In this document: positions 49,492 through 59,563 of the stretch, piece after piece
How the letters are laid out: each line of letters starts with the position of its first letter
How positions within the stretch are numbered: the first letter of the stretch is position 1
Assembly: GCF_000026185.1 (NCBI RefSeq)
Contig: NC_010694.1
Location: 1,798,001 to 1,862,000, forward strand
Reading direction: 5' to 3'
DNA: 64,000 nucleotides
DNA from: Erwinia tasmaniensis Et1/99
Lineage (GTDB): Bacteria > Pseudomonadota > Gammaproteobacteria > Enterobacterales > Enterobacteriaceae
Notes under the pieces: model-generated
What the model was told of the DNA's origin: nothing
Databases searched by the model: none
Seen by the model: the letters and a program-made list of their open reading frames with translations, nothing else
Program-made: the position numbers and the translations under genes

Positions 49492-50640
49492 CTAATGGTG
49501 ATTGCTGGTGCCCAGCCCCTGCATCAGACGATTGCACCAGCTGCTCGCCGCCACGCTCAGGATAATACCGAAGACGTCCGCCAGCTTCAGCCCCGCATCC
49601 CTCAACGACTGAATATGTGCAGGGCTGACGCGTTCCGGTGTTCGCGTAAGATGAACGGCGAACTGAATGACCTCCTGCTGTTGCTTGTCGGCAGCGCCCA
49701 GTGCGCACTGAACGCTCTCCTTTAACGCATCGCGCAATCCTCCAGGTGAATACCGATTAAAGCAGATGCTGCTGCCGTTAATACGCGCGGTGACGGCTGC
49801 CGCTAAAGCAAGCTGTGGGTGATGGCCCTCGTCGGCCAGGCTGTCCAGAAGATGGCTCCATCCGGACAGTGTTTTCCCATCGTGTGCGAACAGCCGCGCA
49901 GCGACCTGCAGTTCGTTAAGCGGCTGACAGTGGGCAAGGGCATCCAGCTGGTCGGGCGCGGCATAGCGCATTTCCAGCGGGCTAATCAGCGGCTGCCAGT
50001 CGCCGTTGGAGGCAAAAATGCTGCTGTCGGCATCGGGAGGCACGCTCGCGCCCGGCATCCAGCGCACCGGTAGCGCCAGCAGGGCGTGGATACCCGCCAC
50101 CACCCGCGCCTGGTAGCTGACAAAGCCGACAACCTGGCTCAAGCTGATAATATCGGGCGCGCTCAGACCAACATTGTCCAGACGCTGCACCGTTGCTGCA
50201 TGGATGAGCGTTGGCTGGGTGGCCAGCTGGCGTACAAATTCGGTGATCTGCGTCAGGCGATGATTGCTCTCGCGGGAGGAATCAGGCCCCGGCAACGGAT
50301 GAAGCCTGGCGGCATAGTGATTGCACAAGCGCTGTACGCCGGTGACCTGGGCTACCGTTAATGCACTGCTAAGGCGATCGTATAGCGTCAGCGTGTGGCT
50401 AAGCGTTGTCGGCAGAAAAGCAGGGAACAGCAGCTGATAAAGATGTCGGGAAGCCTGAAGGGCAGTCTGGTTTTGCAGCAGAATAGATTTGACTTCCCCT
50501 TCGACTCTCTCGGCCAGGCCAAGCAGAAAACGGTCTTCAATCGTCGCAGCTTCGGGAACCAGCGGGGCGCGCTGTGCGGGCAGGCTGGTCTGCGTTTCGT
50601 GATACCAGCAACTATTACCGGTAAAGCGGCGCTGTTCCAT
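49492..50640 (-). CDS. Two-domain carboxymuconolactone-decarboxylase/AhpD-like protein
   Basis: A 382-residue protein resembling CMD-domain proteins of the Avi_7170/Avi_7169 type. The N-terminal half has LTVAQVTGVQRLCNHYAARL and then LSAPDIISLSQVVGFVSYQA. The C-terminal half has LALAAAVTARINGSSICF and a terminal helix (LKLADVFGIILSVAASSW). The redox pair typical of AhpD (CxxC) is not intact: NGSSIC keeps only the second Cys. In other bacteria these two domains are usually separate neighbouring genes. The function here is unknown; a peroxide or organic-hydroperoxide role is only a guess. Confidence 0.65.
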   Translation of the reverse strand: MEQRRFTGNSCWYHETQTSLPAQRAPLVPEAATIEDRFLLGLAERVEGEVKSILLQNQTALQASRHLYQLLFPAFLPTTLSHTLTLYDRLSSALTVAQVTGVQRLCNHYAARLHPLPGPDSSRESNHRLTQITEFVRQLATQPTLIHAATVQRLDNVGLSAPDIISLSQVVGFVSYQARVVAGIHALLALPVRWMPGASVPPDADSSIFASNGDWQPLISPLEMRYAAPDQLDALAHCQPLNELQVAARLFAHDGKTLSGWSHLLDSLADEGHHPQLALAAAVTARINGSSICFNRYSPGGLRDALKESVQCALGAADKQQQEVIQFAVHLTRTPERVSPAHIQSLRDAGLKLADVFGIILSVAASSWCNRLMQGLGTSNHH

Positions 50641-50965
50641 AAGCTTTCCTTTTCGAGTTAACGTGCACGCCGCGTGCTGGCTTTGCGAGGCGTATCTGAT
50701 AAGCGGCCCTTATTGGCTGAATTATCCTGACGCAAGCCGTCGGCTGAAAGAAATAATCATCGGTACTATCAAATAGCTGGAAGGTATAAGCGGCGAAGTG
50801 TTCAGCGCGCATGGCTGACCGCCTGGCAGAGGAAATAAAAGCCGACGCCGGAGAGGATCAAGGTTGCCCCCTGCGGTGGCAACTCCCCAGAGTTACCCGG
50901 CTGGCGGCCGGGGGGGCCGCGGCAAAAAATAGCCGGGGGTAAGGTTTATTGATGTATTTGCCTGT
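50641..50965 (+). other. CMD-gene/sapF intergenic region
   Basis: 325 bases. They contain GC-rich inverted segments and a run of Gs near 50910-50925 (CGGCCGGGGGGGCCGC), which could form structure beyond sapF. No gene is supported. Confidence 0.4.
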
Positions 50966-51763
50966 TTAATGTCCGGCTACAGGGTTCAACGATTCGCCAA
51001 AATGGCTTGAAACCAGACGTTTAGTCAGTTCGTGTTGCGGCGAGGCGAGAACCGTGGCCGTGGCACCGCGCTCTACCACTTCGCCATGGTGCATCACCAG
51101 CACCTGGTCGCTGATATGTTTCATCATGCCCAGATGCTGGGTGACATAGACATAGGCTATGCCGTGCTTTTCCTGCAATTCCAGCATCAAGTTGATCAGC
51201 TGAGAGCGCATTGACATATCCAGCGCGGCCAGCGCTTCATCGGCCACAATCACCTTCGGTTGTAATATCAGCGCACGCGCCAGGCCGATGCGCTGTTTCT
51301 GGCCTGGTGCCAGCATGTGCGGATAGTAGGAGGCGTGGTCGGGCAGCAGGCCGACCTGGCGCAGGGTGGCGATAATGCGTTTTTCACGCGCCTCGCTTTC
51401 CAGTTCGGTATTAAGACGTAGCGGAAAATCAAGAATTTGGCTGATACGCTGCCGGGGATTGAGTGATGTCGAGGGGTCCTGAAAGATCATGCGGATACGC
51501 TGGCTACGCCAGGCGTAATCACCAAATTCCAGCTGACGACCGTCAATAGCTATGTTGCCATCAGACGGGGCGATCATGCCGCTGAGCATTTTTGCCAGCG
51601 TAGACTTGCCTGAACCATTTTCTCCGATAATAGCCAGCGTCTGGCGCGCCCCCAGGGTGAAACTGACGTTTTTTACCGCTTCGACATGCTGGCGTCGAAA
51701 CAGCCCGGTACGGTAGCGAAAGGTTTTGCTCAGATTATTCACTTCCAGCAGCGTTTCACCCAT
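50966..51763 (-). CDS. sapF: Peptide/polyamine ABC transporter ATPase SapF
   Basis: ATPase of the Sap transporter, 265 residues. Walker A GENGSGKST, signature LAPGQKQR, Walker B VIVADEALAALD. The ATG at 51763 overlaps the sapD stop (TAATG), and the protein start METLLEVNNL-like sequence ([10 protein letters not shown]) fits the family. The frame remains open 40 codons upstream but overlaps sapD. Confidence 0.95.
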   Translation of the reverse strand: MGETLLEVNNLSKTFRYRTGLFRRQHVEAVKNVSFTLGARQTLAIIGENGSGKSTLAKMLSGMIAPSDGNIAIDGRQLEFGDYAWRSQRIRMIFQDPSTSLNPRQRISQILDFPLRLNTELESEAREKRIIATLRQVGLLPDHASYYPHMLAPGQKQRIGLARALILQPKVIVADEALAALDMSMRSQLINLMLELQEKHGIAYVYVTQHLGMMKHISDQVLVMHHGEVVERGATATVLASPQHELTKRLVSSHFGESLNPVAGH

Positions 51764-52755
51764 TATTGGCTCTCCATATTGAGCGGAAAGTGACAGGCAT
51801 AAAGATGATTTTTGGAGCCCGTCAGACGCGGCGTTTCGATACAGGTTTTCTGGGCATAGGGGCAACGCGGGCCAAGACGACATCCAATCGGCAAATGCTC
51901 CAGCGATGGGATCGCGCCCGGTAAGGTGTTCAGGCGGCTTTTGTGCGCCAGCGAGCGGCCAAAGTCGGGCATCGCGCGGATCAAAGCCTGGGTGTAAGGA
52001 TGATGAGGTGCATTAATCAGCTCGTCGCTGAATGCGGTTTCTACCGTTTGCCCGCAATACATGACGTTAATCCTGTCTGCCCACTGGCTAAGCATTTGCA
52101 AATCGTGGCTTATCAACAAAATGGTGGTGTTATTATTCTGGTTCAGGCGCGCCAGCAGGCGAAAAATCTGTGCCTGGGTAGTGGGCTCCATCGCGTTGGT
52201 CGGCTCATCGGCGATCAGCAGCCGGGGCTGATTTGCCAGCGCCATAGCAATCATCACCTTTTGACACTCCCCATCGGTTAACTCGTAGGGATAACTGCTC
52301 ATGATATCTTTATGATCTTTAATCCCCACCCGGTGCAGAAGCTCTATCGCCCGCCGATGACGCCAGTGAACGCGCTGATACCAGCGGCCTTTCCACGTCC
52401 ATCCTGGAATAGCCTGTTTCAACTGGGTGCCGATACTCTCTGAAGGATCGAGGCATGACTGCGGCTCCTGAAAAATCATCGAGACATTGTGTCCGACGAT
52501 TTTTCGTCGTTCGCGCGCCGAAAGATGCAGCAGATCGATATCGTTAAAGCGCATCCGGTCGGCGGTAATGCGCCAGTTATCTTTGGTAACGCCGCAGATA
52601 GCCTTAGCGATCAGGCTTTTGCCCGAACCGGACTCCCCGACCAGCCCCCTCACTTCCCCTTCGGTAAGCGTGATGCTCACGCGATCCACCACCTTAACCG
52701 GCCCGTCGGAGGTGATAATTTCGATCGTCAGGTTGCGAATATCAAGTAGCGGCAT
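51763..52755 (-). CDS. sapD: Peptide/polyamine ABC transporter ATPase SapD
   Basis: Second Sap ATPase, 330 residues. Walker [10 protein letters not shown], signature-like LTDGECQK, Walker [14 protein letters not shown], and a C-terminal cysteine motif ([14 protein letters not shown]). The start overlaps the sapC stop. In E. coli, SapD also supports Trk potassium uptake. Confidence 0.95.
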   Translation of the reverse strand: MPLLDIRNLTIEIITSDGPVKVVDRVSITLTEGEVRGLVGESGSGKSLIAKAICGVTKDNWRITADRMRFNDIDLLHLSARERRKIVGHNVSMIFQEPQSCLDPSESIGTQLKQAIPGWTWKGRWYQRVHWRHRRAIELLHRVGIKDHKDIMSSYPYELTDGECQKVMIAMALANQPRLLIADEPTNAMEPTTQAQIFRLLARLNQNNNTTILLISHDLQMLSQWADRINVMYCGQTVETAFSDELINAPHHPYTQALIRAMPDFGRSLAHKSRLNTLPGAIPSLEHLPIGCRLGPRCPYAQKTCIETPRLTGSKNHLYACHFPLNMESQ

Positions 52756-53645
52756 TATTCAACTCCAGCAACGATAGCGCGCCGGACCCCATCACCCAGC
52801 AGATTGACAATAAGTACGCTGAGCATAATAGCGGCACCCGGCAACATCACGGTCCAGGGCGCGACATAGATCAGCTCAAGAGAGTCGCCGAGCATCGCAC
52901 CCCATTCGGGGGAGGGTAGCTGCGCGCCGAGATCGAGAAAACCGAGAGCGGCAATGTCCAGGATGGCTATCGACAACGCGCGGGTGAACTCGGTGACCAG
53001 CAGTGCAAGGATATTCGGTAAAATGGCATAGCGCAGGATCTGAAAGCTGCTGGCTCCGTCAAGACGAGCCGCCACCACATACTCCTTTTCCTGCTCATCG
53101 TGTACCGCCGTATAAATAGCGCGAACCAGGCGAGGCAGCAGGCCGAGGAACACGGCCAGCATGGCATGCTCCAGCTTTGGCCCTAAAAATGCCACAACAA
53201 TGATGGCCAACAGCAGGGAAGGTATCGATAGCAGGGTGTCCAGCACATGGTTGAGCAGCGCCGACCGCAGTCCACGTGTCAGTCCGGCCATGACGCCGAT
53301 CAGCATGGCGCAGCAGGCAGAAACTAGCGTAACGATAATCGCCGAACCTACCGTTGGTGCCGCTCCGCTTAACAGCCGGCTAAGCAGGTCGCGGCCCAGA
53401 TCGTCAGTGCCGAGAAAAAAAGAAACGTCGCCATAACGTGACCATGAAGGCGGGAGCAGCTGGTAGCCGAGAAACTGCTGATCGATACCGTAAGGGGACA
53501 GCAAAGCCCCGAAAACGGCCAGAATCAGCAGGGCCGCAAAGGCGTAAAAGGCCACCATCGAGAGGGTATTGCGATAGAACAGCCCCCAGGTATGGCGAAA
53601 TGGGCTGGGTGGTCGGCGCTCTGAATAGATATTATCGGATGGCAT
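52755..53645 (-). CDS. sapC: Sap ABC transporter permease SapC
   Basis: Inner-membrane permease of 296 residues. About six membrane segments are present, and the DppC-type cytoplasmic docking loop ([20 protein letters not shown]) is near residue 190. It overlaps sapB by 14 bases. Confidence 0.95.
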   Translation of the reverse strand: MPSDNIYSERRPPSPFRHTWGLFYRNTLSMVAFYAFAALLILAVFGALLSPYGIDQQFLGYQLLPPSWSRYGDVSFFLGTDDLGRDLLSRLLSGAAPTVGSAIIVTLVSACCAMLIGVMAGLTRGLRSALLNHVLDTLLSIPSLLLAIIVVAFLGPKLEHAMLAVFLGLLPRLVRAIYTAVHDEQEKEYVVAARLDGASSFQILRYAILPNILALLVTEFTRALSIAILDIAALGFLDLGAQLPSPEWGAMLGDSLELIYVAPWTVMLPGAAIMLSVLIVNLLGDGVRRAIVAGVE

Positions 53646-54597
53646 ACAGTTCCTTATGCTTCAGGGGGTTCGTCATGGCACCCAAAATATCGGACAGCAC
53701 GTTGACGGCGATGACCAGCCCACCCACCACCATCACCCCGGCAGAAATCGCGGCATAATCCTGCTGGCGGATGGCGTTAATCAGCCAGCGTCCCAGCCCC
53801 GGCCAGCTGAACACCATCTCGGTGATCATCGCCAACGTCAGCATGGTGGAAAACTGTAAGCCCAGGCGGGGGATCACCGGGGGCAGTGCATTATGCAGCA
53901 CGTGACGGCGAATAATGGTCATTAACGACAGCCCGCGCGTTGCTGCTGCCTTCACATAGTTTTGCTGCATGACATCACGCGTACTGAGGCGCAGCAGTCG
54001 AATCACCTCGGTGGTCGGTGCCACCGCCAGCGCGATGACCGGCAGCACCATGTGCTGCAATGCGCTGATAACCATTTCGCGGCGCCACGGCGAATCAGAG
54101 AACCACGCGTCGATGAGCGCAAACCCGGTTACATGCTTCACTGGATATAACAGGTCAAAACGCCCGGAAACCGGTAACCAGCCGAGATTGAGCGAGAAAA
54201 ACAGGGTTAACAGCAGCGCCAGCCAAAAAACCGGTAACGAAAAACCTAACAGCGCCAGTGCGCTGATGGCCGTGTCCTGCCATTTGTTACGCATCACTCC
54301 TGCGGTAATGCCCAGCGGGATCCCGATCGCCATGGCCAGCGTGAAGGCCATCAGACAAAGCTCCAGCGTGGCCGGAAACACTTCCCGAAGCTGTTGGTTG
54401 ATAGACTGACCGTTAATGCTCGACACGCCAAAATCGAGCTGCAAAATGCCCTTATACCAGAACAGCAGGGCATCCGGCAGGGAGGCGCCCTGCAAGGGTG
54501 CATGCGGGGTGAAGTAACTCAGGCTGAAGCCGAGCAGCGTCAACATAAATAACGTGATAACGAACAGCACCAGGCGGCGCAGACTATAGATGATCAC
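53632..54597 (-). CDS. sapB: Sap ABC transporter permease SapB
   Basis: Inner-membrane permease, 321 residues, beginning with [21 protein letters not shown]. The docking loop ([20 protein letters not shown]) is near residue 215. It overlaps the sapA stop by four bases. SapBCDF is reported as a putrescine exporter in E. coli. Confidence 0.95.
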   Translation of the reverse strand: MIIYSLRRLVLFVITLFMLTLLGFSLSYFTPHAPLQGASLPDALLFWYKGILQLDFGVSSINGQSINQQLREVFPATLELCLMAFTLAMAIGIPLGITAGVMRNKWQDTAISALALLGFSLPVFWLALLLTLFFSLNLGWLPVSGRFDLLYPVKHVTGFALIDAWFSDSPWRREMVISALQHMVLPVIALAVAPTTEVIRLLRLSTRDVMQQNYVKAAATRGLSLMTIIRRHVLHNALPPVIPRLGLQFSTMLTLAMITEMVFSWPGLGRWLINAIRQQDYAAISAGVMVVGGLVIAVNVLSDILGAMTNPLKHKELYAIR

Positions 54598-56222
54598 CGT
54601 GATTTCTCCTCGCCGTCATCGCGATAAACGCCGGCAAATGACGCGTTTCCAAACGGGCTGAGCACCAGGCCTTTTATATCATAGCGGTAAGCCTGTAGAC
54701 GCAAGGAGTAGGCGAGCGGCAGTACCGGTAACTCCTGTGCCAGCAGCATTTGCGCCTGGTCATAATAGTCGATGCGTTTTGCCAGCTGCTGTGACAGGAG
54801 CGCTTTGTGCAGCAGTCCATCAAAGCCGGGATGGCACCAGTGGGCATAGTTCGTCTGAGAAGCGATCGCCGCGCAGCTGAGCAGAGGGCGGAAAAAGCTG
54901 TCCGGGTCATTGCTGTCGGTGGCCCAACCGGTTAGCGTCAGATCATGGTTCATCTCCATCAGTCTCGCCTCCTGAAAACGGCCTTCAACCTGCACGATGG
55001 TAACCGTGACGCCAATTTGTGCCAGGTCTGCCTGGATAAGCTCTGCCGTTTTCAGCGGGCTGGGGTTCCAGGCTTGCGAAGCGGAGGGGACCCACAGCGT
55101 CAGGTTCAGGTCGTTAACCCCCAGCGCCTCTAGCTCCTGACGCGCCTGTGCCGGATTATAAGAGGTGACGTGCGCTTCGGTATCATAAGCCCAGGATGCA
55201 CGAGGTAAAATCGATGCGGCCGTTTCCGCCGTGCCGTAATAAATCGATGTCATTAAACGTTCGTTGTTGATCGCCAGCGCCAGCGCCTGACGTACCTTAG
55301 GGTTGTCGAGGGGGGCCTTGCGGGTATTAAATGCCAGATAGGCGATATTCATTCCGGGCCGCAAGGTCAGGCGCAGACGCGGGTCGTCGCGCAGGATCGA
55401 GAGCTGGCTTGCCGCCGGATAAGCCAGCACATCACACTCCCCGGTAAGCAGTTTTGATAACCGGCCCGTACCGCCTGCACTGATATCAACCACCACCTGT
55501 GACATACGCGGCTGGCCTTTCCAATAGCCGTCGTGACGTTGCAAACGGATATACTGCCCGCCCCGGTAGTCATTAAGCATAAACGGGCCGGTCCCTACCG
55601 GCTGGCGGTCGATCAGTTCCGGATGGTCCACCTTGCTTAATCGTTCGGCGTATTCTTGCGACAGCACGGGAGCGTAGTGCGTAGCGAGATGCCAGAGAAA
55701 AGAGGCGTCGGGGCTGTTAAGGCGGATCTCCACGGTGCTGTTATTCAGCTTTTTGACGCTCTGTACCGCATCGACAAACTGCAGGCTGTCAAAGTAGGGG
55801 TAGTTACCGCCATTCACATTATGCCAGGGATGATGACGGTCAAAGACCCGTGCGAAGCTGAACACCACATCGTCAGCGTTCATCGGCCGCGTGGGGGCAA
55901 ACCACGGAGTGTGTTGGAAAGAAACGTGCTGACGCAGATAAAAGCGGTAGGTTGCGCCATCATCGAGGACTTCCCAGCTTTCCGCCAGCTCCGGGATCAG
56001 GCGATAGGTGTAAGGATCGACGTCAAGCAGCCGGTCGTAGAGTTGCGCTGCCAGCGTATCGACCACCAGTCCACCGCTGGCCAGCTGCGGATTAAACGTA
56101 TTGATTACGCCGTTTACGCAATACACGAAGCCGCTCTGGCGAATATCGCCGGGCGAGGTAGACCAGGCCGGGGTGCTTAGCGCACACAGGGCGAAAAGCA
56201 ATAGAGGGAATAATTTGCGCAT
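54594..56222 (-). CDS. sapA: Periplasmic binding protein SapA
   Basis: Solute-binding family 5 protein of 542 residues with a signal peptide (about 21 residues, ending PAWS). It is linked to resistance to antimicrobial peptides and to heme/peptide uptake in other bacteria. The family features are [29 protein letters not shown] and [13 protein letters not shown]. First gene of sapABCDF. Confidence 0.95.
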   Translation of the reverse strand: MRKLFPLLLFALCALSTPAWSTSPGDIRQSGFVYCVNGVINTFNPQLASGGLVVDTLAAQLYDRLLDVDPYTYRLIPELAESWEVLDDGATYRFYLRQHVSFQHTPWFAPTRPMNADDVVFSFARVFDRHHPWHNVNGGNYPYFDSLQFVDAVQSVKKLNNSTVEIRLNSPDASFLWHLATHYAPVLSQEYAERLSKVDHPELIDRQPVGTGPFMLNDYRGGQYIRLQRHDGYWKGQPRMSQVVVDISAGGTGRLSKLLTGECDVLAYPAASQLSILRDDPRLRLTLRPGMNIAYLAFNTRKAPLDNPKVRQALALAINNERLMTSIYYGTAETAASILPRASWAYDTEAHVTSYNPAQARQELEALGVNDLNLTLWVPSASQAWNPSPLKTAELIQADLAQIGVTVTIVQVEGRFQEARLMEMNHDLTLTGWATDSNDPDSFFRPLLSCAAIASQTNYAHWCHPGFDGLLHKALLSQQLAKRIDYYDQAQMLLAQELPVLPLAYSLRLQAYRYDIKGLVLSPFGNASFAGVYRDDGEEKSR

Positions 56223-56361
56223 AACTCTTCTGATATTTCAGACAATAAACCTAGTGTAACTCACTCAATGCCCGCACCCAAAGTTTGCAGACGCAAATGC
56301 CTTTTTTTCCTTTGGTCGGTGGGGGGGGATCGGGCCAATAGACTCACAGTGGCTACGGGAA

Positions 56362-56376
56362 TGAGAAGAATTCTCA
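56362..56376 (+). promoter_or_regulatory. Fur-box-like palindrome 1
   Basis: TGAGAAGAATTCTCA, a 7-1-7 palindrome close to the Fur core TGATAAT-N-ATTATCA, 38 bases before the second box. Confidence 0.6.
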
Positions 56377-56399
56377 ATAAACTGCTTTACAAGCAGTAT

Positions 56400-56414
56400 T
56401 GAGAATGATTATTA
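56400..56414 (+). promoter_or_regulatory. Fur box 2 at the ryhB promoter
   Basis: TGAGAATGATTATTA matches the 7-1-7 Fur core at most positions and overlaps a likely -10 (TATTAT, about 56410-56415) about 10 bases before the predicted sRNA start, so Fur would repress transcription in iron-rich conditions. Confidence 0.8.
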
Positions 56415-56423
56415 TTCCGTTGC

Positions 56424-56510
56424 TGCGTATCGGTGGCTCTACCGCTAAACAGCACGACATTGCTCACATTGCTTCCAGTATTTTTAGCCCGCCTTGCGCG
56501 GGCTTTTTTT
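56424..56510 (+). ncRNA. ryhB: Iron-stress small RNA RyhB
   Basis: The core CACGACATTGCTCACATTGC and TTCCAGTATT are identical to E. coli RyhB, the part that pairs with sdhC, sodB and other targets with Hfq. It is followed by a terminator (GCCCGC-CTT-GCGCGGGC type hairpin with TTTTTTT). The 5' end of about 26 bases differs from E. coli. The exact start is estimated from E. coli. Confidence 0.9.
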
Positions 56511-56697
56511 CGATATGCCGGTTCAATTTATTGGGATCATCGGCCGAAAATGACAGTCGCTGATGGACCTCATTTATCCAGATAAAACACCTTGACCCTG
56601 GTCGGGACACGATGATATTAGTGGTTGCGTAACGTGACTAATTTTAATATTGACCTTGCCCACCGAAAAATTAAAGTCTCACTATGGATAAAAGGAA

Positions 56698-56904
56698 ATG
56701 AACCCTGTTTTTTTTAAAAAATCATCTGCCATATTAAGTTTGCCGCTAACAATATTATCTGTCTCTTTTTCATCGATGCGAATCATTGGCGAGCATAACT
56801 CCCTTGTTGACGTTTTTTTATCAGTAATAATTTTCCTTGGTTTTATAGGTTTATTCAAAATAATAATAAGCCTGACATGCTGGTTCAACGGAAAGAGCAG
56901 TTAA
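56698..56904 (+). CDS. Small membrane protein, putative microcin immunity
   Basis: A 68-residue, AT-rich gene for a protein with two hydrophobic segments (about 10-27 and 37-63: VDVFLSVIIFLGFIGLF). It is 26 bases before the microcin-like gene and on the same strand, the order found in several class II microcin operons where immunity precedes the structural gene. The ribosome site (AAGGAA) is unusually close to the ATG. No named family was recognised, so immunity is inferred from context. Confidence 0.6.
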   Translation: MNPVFFKKSSAILSLPLTILSVSFSSMRIIGEHNSLVDVFLSVIIFLGFIGLFKIIISLTCWFNGKSS

Positions 56905-56930
56905 TATCTTATTCTAAAAAGGAATTTTAA

Positions 56931-57197
56931 ATGAAAGCATTAACACAAGTAGAAATACTCTCTGTTTACGGTGGGGATGGTGGGGCTCCAGCAACTCCCG
57001 CCAACGCCGTTGGAACCGCAGTGATCATTGGCGCTATGAGTACAATCGCTTTAGGTGCTGCCACAGGTTCCCCTGTGGGCCCTGTTGGTATGATTATAGG
57101 CGGCGTTACTGCCGGCATATTAACTGCCGTTGGTTCAAATATTGGCGGCGGTGGTCGACAGTGCCGAATCCATGCTGGATATCAGTTCTGTGATTGA
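56931..57197 (+). CDS. Putative class II microcin precursor with double-glycine leader
   Basis: An 88-residue peptide. The N-terminus MKALTQVEILSVYGG has the form of a 15-residue double-glycine leader (compare MRTLTLNELDSVSGG of colicin V/microcin V). The remaining 73 residues are Gly/Ala-rich and hydrophobic (VGTAVIIGAMSTIALGAATG, GMIIGGVTAGILTAVG) and end GGGGRQCRIHAGYQFCD, with two Cys that could form one disulfide as in microcin V. A good AAAAAGGAATTTTAA ribosome site is present. No exporter (CvaAB-like peptidase ABC and membrane-fusion protein) is in the window. Confidence 0.75.
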   Translation: MKALTQVEILSVYGGDGGAPATPANAVGTAVIIGAMSTIALGAATGSPVGPVGMIIGGVTAGILTAVGSNIGGGGRQCRIHAGYQFCD

Positions 57198-57212
57198 TAA
57201 TTTGTATTAAAA

Positions 57213-57250
57213 GGTTGGACGATCGCACTGCTAATGGCCCAACCATTTTT
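57213..57250 (+). terminator. Terminator of the microcin pair
   Basis: GGTTGG / CCAACC arms with a 20-base loop followed by ATTTTT, 16 bases after the microcin gene. Confidence 0.65.
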
Positions 57251-57439
57251 AGCATCTGAAAAAGGGCTAATAATCTTCAGGTTATTAATCATCACCTATC
57301 TAAAGTCTCATATTATCGTTCAAGTCAATCTTCTGTTTTCACTTGTGGCGGTGATATTCTCTAAAACCGAAACGCGGTACATGCCGCTGCATGCATGATG
57401 GCGAATTCAGTCACTATCGCTGCGGATCGCCTCACCTGG

Positions 57440-58432
57440 CTACTCCTCATCAAACTGAATGTGATGCTTCTTAAGCATTGCCCTTAGCTGATGATAGGTC
57501 ACGCCCAACAGTTCTGCGGCCCGGCGTTGATTAAAGCGCGCCTGGGTCAGCGCTTGCTCAACCAACCTCTTTTCCTGCTGGTACTGCCAGTGGCGCAGAT
57601 CGAGCGGCAAAACAGGTATAGCGTCGGCATCCGGTGGCGTTGGCGGCTCAATACTGCTGCGTTGGAAAGGATCGATAATGATGGTATTCAAAGCCTCTTC
57701 GCTGTCCGCATGGCGATAGACTGAACGTTCCACCACATTTTTCAGCTCACGGACGTTTCCCGGCCAGCCGTATTCCAGCAGCTGTTTCTCTGCGGTGGGG
57801 GAGAACCCCGTAAACAGTGGCAGCCCCAGCTCTCTGCACATCTGAATAGCAAAATGCTGCGCCATCACCAGGATATCGCTCCGGCGTTCGCGTAATGGAG
57901 GGAGCTGGACAACATCAAACGCCAGGCGGTCCAGCAGATCGGCGCGGAACCGACCTTCCTGCGCCAATTTGGGTAAATCGGCGTTGGTGGCGCAAACCAG
58001 TCGGACGCTAACCTGCAAAGGCTGGCTACCACCAACCCGTTCAAGGTGGCCGTATTCAATTACCCGCAGCAGCTTTTCCTGCACCAGCATCGGCGCGGTT
58101 GCCAGCTCGTCGAGAAAGAGCGTGCCGCCATCGGCGCGCTCAAAGCGCCCCAGATGACGTTTCTGCGCGCCGGTAAATGCGCCGGCTTCATGACCAAAAA
58201 GCTCGGAATCCAGCAGGTTTTCATTCAGGGCGGCACAATTTAAGGAGATAAAGGGTCCCTGCCAGCGCTCCGACAGATAGTGTAAACGACTGGCGATTAA
58301 CTCTTTACCGGTTCCGCGTTCGCCAATCACCAACACCGGCTTAGTAAGCCGCGCCAGCCTCGAGACCTGCTCCAGCACCTCAATAAAATTATTTGATTCA
58401 CCAATCAGATTATCCACGTTCTCTACTGTCAT
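57440..58432 (-). CDS. pspF: Phage shock protein operon activator PspF
   Basis: Sigma-54-dependent AAA+ activator of the psp operon. It has 330 residues, with no N-terminal regulatory domain. Walker A GERGTGKE, the sigma-54-contacting GAFTGA loop, and the C-terminal Fis-type helix-turn-helix (RRAAELLGVTYHQLRAMLKK). PspA binds it and holds it inactive. The ATG at 58432 gives the best family start (MTVENVDNLIGE), compared with upstream GTG/TTG codons. Confidence 0.95.
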   Translation of the reverse strand: MTVENVDNLIGESNNFIEVLEQVSRLARLTKPVLVIGERGTGKELIASRLHYLSERWQGPFISLNCAALNENLLDSELFGHEAGAFTGAQKRHLGRFERADGGTLFLDELATAPMLVQEKLLRVIEYGHLERVGGSQPLQVSVRLVCATNADLPKLAQEGRFRADLLDRLAFDVVQLPPLRERRSDILVMAQHFAIQMCRELGLPLFTGFSPTAEKQLLEYGWPGNVRELKNVVERSVYRHADSEEALNTIIIDPFQRSSIEPPTPPDADAIPVLPLDLRHWQYQQEKRLVEQALTQARFNQRRAAELLGVTYHQLRAMLKKHHIQFDEE

Positions 58433-58526
58433 CAAATTCACCAAATTTTAGTGATAATAACCATCTTATTCACTTCCGAAACGGTTGTAAAGTTGATCTA
58501 TGGTTGAAAATCAATGAGATAAAAAC

Positions 58527-58542
58527 TGGCACGCTATTTGTA
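58527..58542 (+). promoter_or_regulatory. Sigma-54 promoter of the psp operon
   Basis: TGGCACGCTATTTGTA has the -24 GG and -12 elements of a sigma-54 promoter (TGGCAC-N5-TTGC-like), 59 bases before pspA, and differs little from the E. coli pspA promoter. Confidence 0.85.
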
Positions 58543-58600
58543 TTATCTCTTTAGCCAAAAGGCACATTGCCTGACACCAGACTAAAAGAGGATTTTAATT

Positions 58601-59272
58601 ATGGGTATATTTTCCCGTTTTGCCGACATCGTTAATGCCAACATCAACTCTCTGCTGGAGAAAGCGGAAGATCCGCAGAAGCTGGTTCGACTGATGATCC
58701 AGGAAATGGAAGACACGCTGGTTGAGCTGCGCTCCACTTCTGCACGAGCGCTGGCGGAGAAAAAGCAGCTGCTGCGTCGAACCGGACAGGCCGAAAGCCA
58801 GCAGTCCGAATGGCAGCATAAGGCCGAACTGGCGTTGTACAAAGAGAAAGAAGATCTGGCGCGTGCTGCTTTGATGGAAAAACAGAAACTGACTGACCTG
58901 ATCGCCGCTTTGCAGCAGGAAGCCAGCCAGGTAGAAGAGAGCCTGACACGTCTTAAAGGTGAAATCGGTGAGCTGGAAAATAAGCTGGCTGAGACAAGGG
59001 CACGCCAGCAGGCGCTGACGCTTCGCCACCAGGCGGCCTCGACCTCACGGGATGTGCGCCGTCAGCTTGACAGTGGCAAACTGGATGAGGCCATGGCACG
59101 CTTCGAGTCTTTCGAGCGCCGTATCGATCATATGGAAGCAGAAGCCGAGAGCCAAAGCTTTGGCAAACAAAAAAATCTCGATCGGCAGTTTGCAGAATTG
59201 CAGGCGGATGATGAAATCAGTAAACAGCTTGCCGCACTGAAAGCGAAGCTGAATCGTAACGACAGTGAGTAA
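58601..59272 (+). CDS. pspA: Phage shock protein A
   Basis: Peripheral inner-membrane protein of the ESCRT-III/IM30 family that supports membrane integrity and represses PspF. It is 223 residues of almost all helix: an amphipathic N-terminus ([19 protein letters not shown]) followed by long coiled coils. Preceded by an AGAGGA ribosome site and the sigma-54 promoter. Confidence 0.97.
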   Translation: MGIFSRFADIVNANINSLLEKAEDPQKLVRLMIQEMEDTLVELRSTSARALAEKKQLLRRTGQAESQQSEWQHKAELALYKEKEDLARAALMEKQKLTDLIAALQQEASQVEESLTRLKGEIGELENKLAETRARQQALTLRHQAASTSRDVRRQLDSGKLDEAMARFESFERRIDHMEAEAESQSFGKQKNLDRQFAELQADDEISKQLAALKAKLNRNDSE

Positions 59273-59335
59273 TTATTAGGCAGGGCATCCGTCGAGATGC
59301 CCGTGAACTTAAGCCAGCTAATTCAAGGAGAGTGA

Positions 59336-59563
59336 ATGAGCGCGTTATTTCTTGCCATACCTTTAACCATCTTTGTGCTGTTTGTTGCGCCGATCTGGTT
59401 ATGGTTGCACTACACTAACCGACACAATGGCGGCGCTGAGCTGTCGCAAAATGAACTGCAACGTCTGCAGCAGCTGACCGTTGATGCGCGTAAAATGCGT
59501 GAACGCATTCAGGCGCTGGAAGCTATACTTGATGCCGAGCATCCGAGCTGGAGGCAGCCATGA
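59336..59563 (+). CDS. pspB: Phage shock protein B
   Basis: A 75-residue inner-membrane protein with one N-terminal membrane segment and a coiled C-terminal part with TVDARKMRERIQALEAILDAE. With PspC it senses membrane stress and draws PspA from PspF. Its stop overlaps the pspC start. Confidence 0.95.
   Translation: MSALFLAIPLTIFVLFVAPIWLWLHYTNRHNGGAELSQNELQRLQQLTVDARKMRERIQALEAILDAEHPSWRQP

Noticed and set aside
50615..50812. 65-codon minus-strand frame overlapping the start of the CMD gene
   Set aside because: It overlaps the supported gene start and has no motif or ribosome site.
56682..56888. 68-codon minus-strand frame opposite the putative immunity gene
   Set aside because: The plus-strand frame has membrane segments and sits in a logical pair with the microcin gene; the antisense frame shows no features.
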